A model generated the notes under the pieces. That model saw only the letters and a list, made by a program, of their open reading frames with translations. It was not told the origin of the DNA and did no database searches. The translations under genes were made by a program, and so were the position numbers. Of a DNA stretch of 64,000 bases, positions 63,976 to 64,000 are shown piece after piece. How positions within the stretch are numbered: position 1 is the stretch's first letter; every line of letters begins with the position of its first letter. This DNA comes from Candidatus Desulfofervidaceae bacterium (GTDB taxonomy: Bacteria; Desulfobacterota; Desulfofervidia; Desulfofervidales; Desulfofervidaceae). The DNA lies in NCBI GenBank assembly GCA_027038965.1, contig JALWFG010000021.1, forward strand, positions 62,001-126,000, read 5' to 3'.

Positions 63976-64000
63976 AATAATCATACCGGCGTAAATGATG

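Noticed and set aside
1-64000. CRISPR array
   Set aside because: No regularly spaced 20-40-base direct repeats; the only periodic repeat is the 7-bp array at 44706.

Overview
The window is a gene-dense bacterial chromosome segment (low GC, roughly 40% by eye) with no transposase, phage or CRISPR. Several features suggest an anaerobic, possibly thermophilic Desulfobacterota or Thermodesulfobacteria relative. These are an archaeal-type entry into the shikimate pathway, an archaeal-type cofactor-independent phosphoglycerate mutase, a twin-arginine molybdopterin oxidoreductase, a B12 radical SAM enzyme and Sec-containing proteins beside selD. Ca. Desulfofervidus-like organisms would fit, but this is inference from gene content, not a database match.

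Layout. 1-5.8 kb: AddA/AddB-like helicase-nuclease pair (minus; the helicase runs off the left edge). 5.9-8.6 kb: B12 radical SAM protein translationally coupled to a SPASM-like/TPR protein. 8.6-12.5 kb: sparse accessory island with a possible uracil-DNA-glycosylase-fold protein and a beta-propeller protein. 12.5-13.2 kb: LysE exporter. 13.2-20.4 kb: aromatic operon (ADTH synthase, DHQ synthase II, aroE, aroA) running on towards cvpA, mazG, fxsA and argJ. 20.4-26.8 kb (minus): aminotransferase, hom, apgM, pncB, AMMECR1, HD hydrolase. 27-30.3 kb: MopB oxidoreductase and transglutaminase-like protein. 30.5-42 kb: lon, folate cyclo-ligase, hybrid histidine kinase, two CNNM/HlyC paralogues, rplU-rpmA-obgE-proB. 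42-48 kb: Pit/DUF47, nrdR, ribD, phasin-like/ubiB. 48-54 kb: tsaB, rseP, usp, argG-argH, tRNA-Gly and tRNA-Cys. 54-56.2 kb: tonB-exbD-exbB with a truncated upstream gene. 56.4-61.2 kb: ftsH-folP-glmM-coaX. 61.3-64 kb: Sec zinc-ribbon protein, selD, polysaccharide deacetylase.

Most notable signal. Just upstream of the aromatic operon (13167-13421) is what looks like a complete ribosome-mediated attenuator. It has a strong promoter, a short leader ORF with a good Shine-Dalgarno, ten consecutive aromatic codons (Tyr, Phe and Trp mixed: YFYYFWYYWF), and five mutually exclusive RNA segments ending in an intrinsic terminator. It would let all three aromatic amino acids jointly control an archaeal-type shikimate entry.

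Second most notable signal. An uninterrupted zinc-ribbon reading frame crosses an in-frame TGA (61372-61374) immediately before selD. selD itself also carries an in-frame TGA at its catalytic position. Both TGAs are followed by SECIS-like hairpins, so the pair is probably a small selenoprotein operon whose first member may be undescribed.

Other things to look at: degenerate 7-bp-period repeats at 44706-44846 with a related 40-bp copy at 2965-3004, several long inverted repeats between genes, a MopB protein without its usual partner subunits, and a decayed gene beside exbB.
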